Both the position numbers and the translations under genes were made by a program. The notes under the pieces are model-generated. The model was not told the DNA's origin and ran no database searches. It was given only the letters and a program-made list of their open reading frames with translations. A stretch of DNA of 17,065 nt, from NCBI GenBank assembly GCA_012513735.1, contig JAAZBR010000265.1, forward strand, positions 1 to 17,065, given 5' to 3'. The stretch comes from Clostridiales bacterium (GTDB lineage: Bacteria; Bacillota; Clostridia; Christensenellales; Aristaeellaceae). This document shows, in pieces, positions 14,133 to 17,065 of this stretch (positions within the stretch are counted from its first letter, which is position 1; the number at the start of each line of letters is the position of its first letter).

Positions 14133-14687
14133 CTACTGATCCAGCGGGATGCCCTGGGCGCACAGGGGGCAGCTTTTGACTGCATAGTTGCCTACCGTCA
14201 CGCTGTGCAGGGCGGCAAAGGGTGCGTCAAAGCTCAACTTGCCGCCTGATTTGTCCACGATGCAGCCAACGCCCACCACGTTGCCTCCCAGCGCACGGAC
14301 AATCTCCGTCATTTCGCGTACGCTGGTGCCGGTCTGCACCTCGTCCTCAATCAGCAGCACTCTGGTGCCCGGCGCAATGGTGAAGCCGCGCCGCAGGGTC
14401 ATGGCGCCGTCCCGTCGCTCACAGTAGATGTACGGCAGGTTCAACGCGCGGCTGACCTCATAGCCCGGCAAAATGCCACCCACTGCCGCGCTGAAAACGG
14501 CCTGGGCGCCGCTTTCTGCAAAGTGCTCCGCCAGCGCCTGGCCGATGCGGGCACCCACCTGAGGATGGCGGAACAGGCTGGCACACTGCACCGCATGATC
14601 GCTGTGGCGACCCGATGCCCGTTGAAAATGACCCGTGCGAATAACCCCGTGTTCATCCAGCAGGGTGCGCAGGCTGTTTTGATCCAT
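14133..14687 (-). CDS. pyrE: Orotate phosphoribosyltransferase
   Basis: 184 residues, the length of the compact bacterial PyrE type. The enzyme joins orotate to PRPP to make orotidine monophosphate in de novo pyrimidine synthesis. Visible features are the N-terminal 'GHFQRASGRHSDHAVQ' (GHFxxxSGxHSD block), 'AVGGILPGYEVSRAL', 'YCERRDGAMTLRRGF' (flexible catalytic loop area), the PRPP loop 'VLLIEDEVQTGTSVREM' and the C-terminal 'SCPLCAQGIPL' typical of this subfamily. AAGGGAG lies 6 bp before the ATG at 14687. It starts 21 bp after the GLUG-protein gene, so both probably come from the promoter at 15817-15846. No other pyrimidine genes are adjacent, which is common in fragmented pathways. A related purine/pyrimidine phosphoribosyltransferase is the main alternative. 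Confidence 0.9.
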   Translation of the reverse strand: MDQNSLRTLLDEHGVIRTGHFQRASGRHSDHAVQCASLFRHPQVGARIGQALAEHFAESGAQAVFSAAVGGILPGYEVSRALNLPYIYCERRDGAMTLRRGFTIAPGTRVLLIEDEVQTGTSVREMTEIVRALGGNVVGVGCIVDKSGGKLSFDAPFAALHSVTVGNYAVKSCPLCAQGIPLDQ

Positions 14688-14708
14688 GATGCTCTCCCTT
14701 CGCGCAGC

Positions 14709-15770
14709 CTACTGCCCCAGGGGCGGCACATAGCTGCCCTTGTAGCTGTAGCTGCAGGTGGTGCAGGTATAGGTGGTATATCCCCATGCATCCCGGGTGG
14801 GGCTGGTGACGGCGGTCGCGTACAGCGGATCCTTGCAGGCCTGGGGCAGCAGCAGTTTCTTGTAGTTCTTGCTCTCCTTGCTCTCAAAGCGGATTTCCCG
14901 GTTGCCGGTCACTTCCACCGTCTTATGCAGTTTCTCACCCAGGAAGGGTCTGGAATAGGCTCGGCGGTCGCCGCCCTGCTCAAAGAAGCGAATGGTGGCG
15001 TCCACTTGGTTATCCTGCACATAGCCTTGGTGCTTGCCGCCGTGCTTGGGGTGGTAGTGGTACATGCCGATCAGCCCGCCGTTGTGCGCGTAGCCCCGCA
15101 CCGAAGCATAGCCCGACAGCTTGACGCTGTTGCGCAGAATGTCCGGATACCCCACCGCGATGAGGCCGCCCAGAAACTGCTCGCAGCGGATGCGGGGGGT
15201 GGTGCTGGCAAACACCAGCTCCACATCGGCCTTGCTGTCCGCAATCAGGCCGCTGCCAAATCCCACCAGGCCGCCTACGCCGCCCATCTTGCCCTTTTGC
15301 ATCACGTGGATGCGGCCGGTGACCGAGCAGCCGGTGATCTGCGTGTTTTCGGCATAGCCTGCCAGGCCTGCGCCAAAGCAGTTGTTCGCGTCCTCGATCA
15401 GCACATCCACGCCCAGCAGATGGAGGTTGGTGATCCGGGCATCCTCCACCACGCTGAACAGGGCGGCAAAGTCGGTGGTATAGCGCTTGTGGTTGCCGTC
15501 AATGGTCTTCGCCTGATCGGGGCCCACGGACGTGATCTGCAGGTTGTACAGCGTATGGCCCTGTCCGTCCAGCTCTCCCCGGAAGGGGATGGGCGTCCAG
15601 GGGATGCCCTGCATGTCGATATCCTGGGCCAGGACATAGCGGCCCCCCGGGTCCCGGGCGATGGCGGCCAGGCCGACGGCATCGCGAATCTCCACTGCGG
15701 CAGGCTGCGCAAAAGCGCTCAGGTGAAACAGCAGGCAAAGGGCCAGCAGGCCATGGAACAGCTTTTTCAT
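14709..15770 (-). CDS. Secreted GLUG-repeat (beta-helix) protein
   Basis: From the ATG at 15770 the protein has 353 residues. A clear signal peptide opens it (MKKLFHG, a Leu-rich core, then 'LSAFA' with cleavage probably after A21) and there is no lipobox, so it is likely exported and released or wall-associated. The middle holds GLUG-type beta-helix repeats: 'GAGLAGYAENTQITGCSVTG', 'GGLVGFGSGLIADSKADVEL', 'GGLIAVGYPDILRNSVKLSG' and 'NGGLIGMYHY'. The N-terminal 'YVLAQDIDMQGIPWTPI' and 'FRGELDGQGHTLYNLQI' are typical leading strands of such proteins. The C-terminus 'YTCTTCSYSYKGSYVPPLGQ' is a CxxC tail found on surface proteins of Clostridia. GGGAG lies 10 bp before the ATG. Earlier in-frame starts up to 15956 would run across the promoter. 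Function is unknown; adhesion or carbohydrate contact is possible. Confidence 0.82.
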   Translation of the reverse strand: MKKLFHGLLALCLLFHLSAFAQPAAVEIRDAVGLAAIARDPGGRYVLAQDIDMQGIPWTPIPFRGELDGQGHTLYNLQITSVGPDQAKTIDGNHKRYTTDFAALFSVVEDARITNLHLLGVDVLIEDANNCFGAGLAGYAENTQITGCSVTGRIHVMQKGKMGGVGGLVGFGSGLIADSKADVELVFASTTPRIRCEQFLGGLIAVGYPDILRNSVKLSGYASVRGYAHNGGLIGMYHYHPKHGGKHQGYVQDNQVDATIRFFEQGGDRRAYSRPFLGEKLHKTVEVTGNREIRFESKESKNYKKLLLPQACKDPLYATAVTSPTRDAWGYTTYTCTTCSYSYKGSYVPPLGQ

Positions 15771-15816
15771 GGGGTTTTGTCTCCCAACGTGGCGGCGCAC
15801 CGCCCTTGATGGGGAA

Positions 15817-15846
15817 AGTATACCATCGCAACCGGCGTGAAGGCAA
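15817..15846 (-). promoter_or_regulatory. Promoter for the GLUG protein-pyrE operon
   Basis: On the minus strand TTGCCT (15846-15841), an 18-bp spacer and TATACT (15822-15817) preceded by TGG (extended -10). RNA would start near 15810, about 40 nt before the ATG at 15770. Confidence 0.6.
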
Positions 15847-15851
15847 GGAAC

Positions 15852-15880
15852 TTGCCCCACATCCTCCCCTGTGCTACATT
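15852..15880 (+). promoter_or_regulatory. deoC promoter
   Basis: TTGCCC (15852-15857), a 17-bp spacer and TACATT (15875-15880) preceded by TGC (extended -10). The predicted RNA start is near 15887. It is divergent from the promoter at 15817-15846, with the two -35 boxes only 5 bp apart. Confidence 0.5.
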
Positions 15881-15898
15881 GTTGTTGCATACACAACA
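15880..15898. promoter_or_regulatory. Inverted repeat at the deoC start, candidate operator
   Basis: TGTTGT (15880-15885) and ACAACA (15893-15898) are a perfect inverted repeat with a 7-bp spacer. It begins at the last base of the -10 box and covers the predicted RNA start, a classic repressor position. A deoxyribonucleoside-responsive repressor is a fair guess, but none is encoded here. Confidence 0.4.
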
Positions 15899-15920
15899 TG
15901 ACAAGGTAAGGAGATTGAAC

Positions 15921-16571
15921 ATGGACAAACAGCAGGTGTTTTCGCACGTTGACCATACCCTATTGAAGGCCGTGTCCACCTGGTCTCAGGTGGAGGCGCT
16001 GTGCAGGGAGGCGGTGGACCATGGCATGGCCACGGTGTGCATCCCGCCCAGTTTTGTCAAAAGAGCCTGCGAGGCATTTCCCGCGCTGAAGGTGTGCACC
16101 GTGATCGGCTTCCCTTTGGGCTACAGCACCATGGCCGTCAAGCTGTATGAGGCCCAGCAGGCCCTGCAGGAGGGCGCAGCTGAAATCGACATGGTGGTCA
16201 ACCTGGGCGATGTGAAGGCAGGCAACTTTGACGCCGTTACCGAGGAGATTGCCGCTCTCAAAGCGGCCGCCGGCCAAAAGGTGCTGAAGGTGATCGTGGA
16301 AACCTGCTACCTGACCGAGCAGGAAAAGGTTGCCCTGTGCCATTGCGTCACCAAGGGCGGCGCCGACTACATCAAAACCTCCACCGGCTTTGGCACCGGA
16401 GGTGCCACCCTGGATGATGTGAAGCTGTTTGCAAATCATATCGGCCCCAAGGTGAAGATCAAAGCCTCCGGTGGTATCCGCACCAGGGAAGACTTGGAAG
16501 CCTTTTTGGCCGCCGGCGCGGACCGCCTGGGCGCCAGCGGCGCGCTGCAGGCATACGCCGAAAAAGGTTGA
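15921..16571 (+). CDS. deoC: Deoxyribose-phosphate aldolase
   Basis: 216 residues, normal for the short bacterial DeoC. It splits 2-deoxyribose 5-phosphate into glyceraldehyde 3-phosphate and acetaldehyde, the last step of deoxynucleoside breakdown, in the cytosol. Catalytic features are 'HVDHTLLK' at the N-terminus, D90 in 'AAEIDMVVNLG', Schiff-base K152 in 'DYIKTSTGFGTGGAT', and K181 in 'VKIKASGGIRT' (the second lysine of the relay). The C-terminal 'AGADRLGASGA' is the phosphate-binding loop. AAGGAG at 15908-15913 fixes the start at 15921, not the in-frame ATG at 15837, which lies upstream of the promoter. It is probably monocistronic, bounded by its own promoter and two terminator-like hairpins. 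Confidence 0.96.
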   Translation: MDKQQVFSHVDHTLLKAVSTWSQVEALCREAVDHGMATVCIPPSFVKRACEAFPALKVCTVIGFPLGYSTMAVKLYEAQQALQEGAAEIDMVVNLGDVKAGNFDAVTEEIAALKAAAGQKVLKVIVETCYLTEQEKVALCHCVTKGGADYIKTSTGFGTGGATLDDVKLFANHIGPKVKIKASGGIRTREDLEAFLAAGADRLGASGALQAYAEKG

Positions 16572-16574
16572 TGC

Positions 16575-16605
16575 AGAACCTGTCTCCGCTCTGCAAGGTT
16601 CTTTT
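16575..16605 (+). terminator. deoC terminator, first hairpin
   Basis: AGAACCT (16575-16581) pairs with AGGTTCT (16596-16602), followed by TTT then CG. It begins 3 bp after the deoC stop. The 14-nt loop is rather long, so it may be only partly effective. Confidence 0.5.
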
Positions 16606-16612
16606 CGATCGC

Positions 16613-16636
16613 CCGCCCGCATTTGCCGGGCGGTTT
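16613..16636 (+). terminator. deoC terminator, second hairpin
   Basis: CCGCCCG (16613-16619) pairs with CGGGCGG (16627-16633), 7-nt loop, followed by TTTCCTTCTGTCTTTTG. The all-GC stem and T-rich tail make it the better of the two tandem hairpins. Confidence 0.7.
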
Positions 16637-16647
16637 CCTTCTGTCTT

Positions 16648-16677
16648 TTGTTTACGGGAAGCAAGAAGGTGTATAAT
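16648..16677 (+). promoter_or_regulatory. Promoter of the substrate-binding protein gene
   Basis: A perfect TATAAT (16672-16677) with TTGTTT (16648-16653) 18 bp upstream. RNA would start near 16684, leaving a leader of about 36 nt before the ATG at 16720. Confidence 0.5.
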
Positions 16678-16719
16678 GGTGTCGAAGGCCATGGGCTTTC
16701 GGAAAGGCGGTTGTGTACC

Positions 16720-17065
16720 ATGAAAAAAACCATTGTCCTGTTGCTTTGCCTGATGTTGCTGCCCCTGGCCCTGCCAGCCCAGGCGGCGGAGCCCATTCGC
16801 ATATACGGCCTCAAAGGCCCCACCGGCATGAGCCTTGCCCCCATGATCCGCGAGGCAAACCCGGCCTACACCTTCACGCTGGCGGCTGCACCCGAGGAGC
16901 TGGTGGGCACCGTTGTTTCGGGCAACTATGATATCGCGGCCCTGCCCACCAACCTGGCTGCCGTGCTGTACCAGCGCACCAAGGGCGCTGTGCAGATGCT
17001 GGCCATCAACACGTTGGGCGTGCTCTACGTGCTGGAGAAGGGCGACACCGTGCATACCGCCCAGG
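16720..17065 (+). CDS. ABC transporter substrate-binding-type protein, 3' end missing
   Basis: The frame opens at the ATG at 16720 and is still open at the window edge, giving 115 visible codons. A signal peptide is clear: MKKT, a Leu-rich core, then 'LPAQA' with probable cleavage after A22. There is no lipobox cysteine at the cleavage site, unlike most Gram-positive binding proteins. The mature part, 'IRIYGLKGPTGMSLAPMI', then 'NYDIAALPTNLAAVLYQRT' and 'VQMLAINTLGVLYVLEKGD', matches the start of NitT/TauT-like periplasmic-binding proteins, where 'xDIAAxPxNxA' is a frequent early motif. It probably presents a small ligand to an ABC importer encoded beyond the window. The ribosome site is weak (AAAGGCGG about 10 bp upstream). 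The ligand cannot be inferred. Confidence 0.75.
   Translation, partial: MKKTIVLLLCLMLLPLALPAQAAEPIRIYGLKGPTGMSLAPMIREANPAYTFTLAAAPEELVGTVVSGNYDIAALPTNLAAVLYQRTKGAVQMLAINTLGVLYVLEKGDTVHTAQ

Noticed and set aside
14523..15809. A 428-codon open frame on the + strand, longer than the gene called opposite it
   Set aside because: It is antisense to the GLUG protein and pyrE, which have a signal peptide, recognisable motifs, ribosome sites and a promoter. The + frame gives low-complexity Ala/Gly/His-rich sequence with no motif, as expected from GC-rich antisense DNA.
1..17065. CRISPR arrays, insertion sequences, phage genes, toxin-antitoxin or defence modules
   Set aside because: No regularly spaced repeats, transposase or integrase motifs or defence-type genes were seen; the window reads as ordinary chromosomal genes.

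Overview
This is a GC-rich (about 60% by eye) bacterial chromosomal window packed with protein genes. Intergenic gaps are mostly under 210 bp, and I see no rRNA, tRNA, CRISPR array, insertion sequence or phage genes. Strong Shine-Dalgarno sites, sigma-A-type promoters, hairpin-plus-T terminators, an RqcH with the bacterial D97/R98 pair and an ECF sigma/zinc-finger anti-sigma pair suggest a high-GC member of the Bacillota, probably a clostridial lineage. That placement is inference; no marker here fixes the genus.

Layout. Left edge (1-1193, +): the end of a NodB-type polysaccharide deacetylase-like protein, translationally coupled to an AllA (ureidoglycolate lyase)-like cupin. 1403-2724 (+): an SDR dehydrogenase coupled to a Nudix hydrolase. 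2819-3502 (+): a peroxiredoxin of the archaeal/Prx6-like type, with its own promoter and terminator. 3578-9231 (+): one promoter, then three tandem M42 metallo-aminopeptidases, a YbjQ-type protein and an unusual short alanyl-tRNA synthetase, with the first clear terminator only after the synthetase. 9255-10610 (+): a GNAT acetyltransferase and a histidine phosphatase. 10679-12048 (-): an ECF sigma factor coupled to a four-helix membrane anti-sigma factor. 12256-13992 (+): rqcH, ribosome quality control. 14133-15770 (-): a secreted GLUG-repeat protein followed by pyrE. 15921-16571 (+): deoC. 16720-end (+): the start of an ABC-transporter-type substrate-binding protein.

How the genes work together. 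Most units are housekeeping or stress functions: peroxide removal, nucleotide salvage (pyrE, deoC, Nudix), peptide turnover and translation quality control. The most interesting stretch is the M42 x3 - ybjQ - AlaRS unit. The third M42 paralogue departs from consensus in two active-site motifs. The AlaRS ends right after its editing domain, so it lacks C-Ala, and it carries a helical insertion. RqcH, which uses Ala-tRNA to add alanine tails to stalled nascent chains, lies about 3 kb downstream. A functional link between alanine charging, Ala-tailing and aminopeptidase clearance is a hypothesis, not something the sequence proves.
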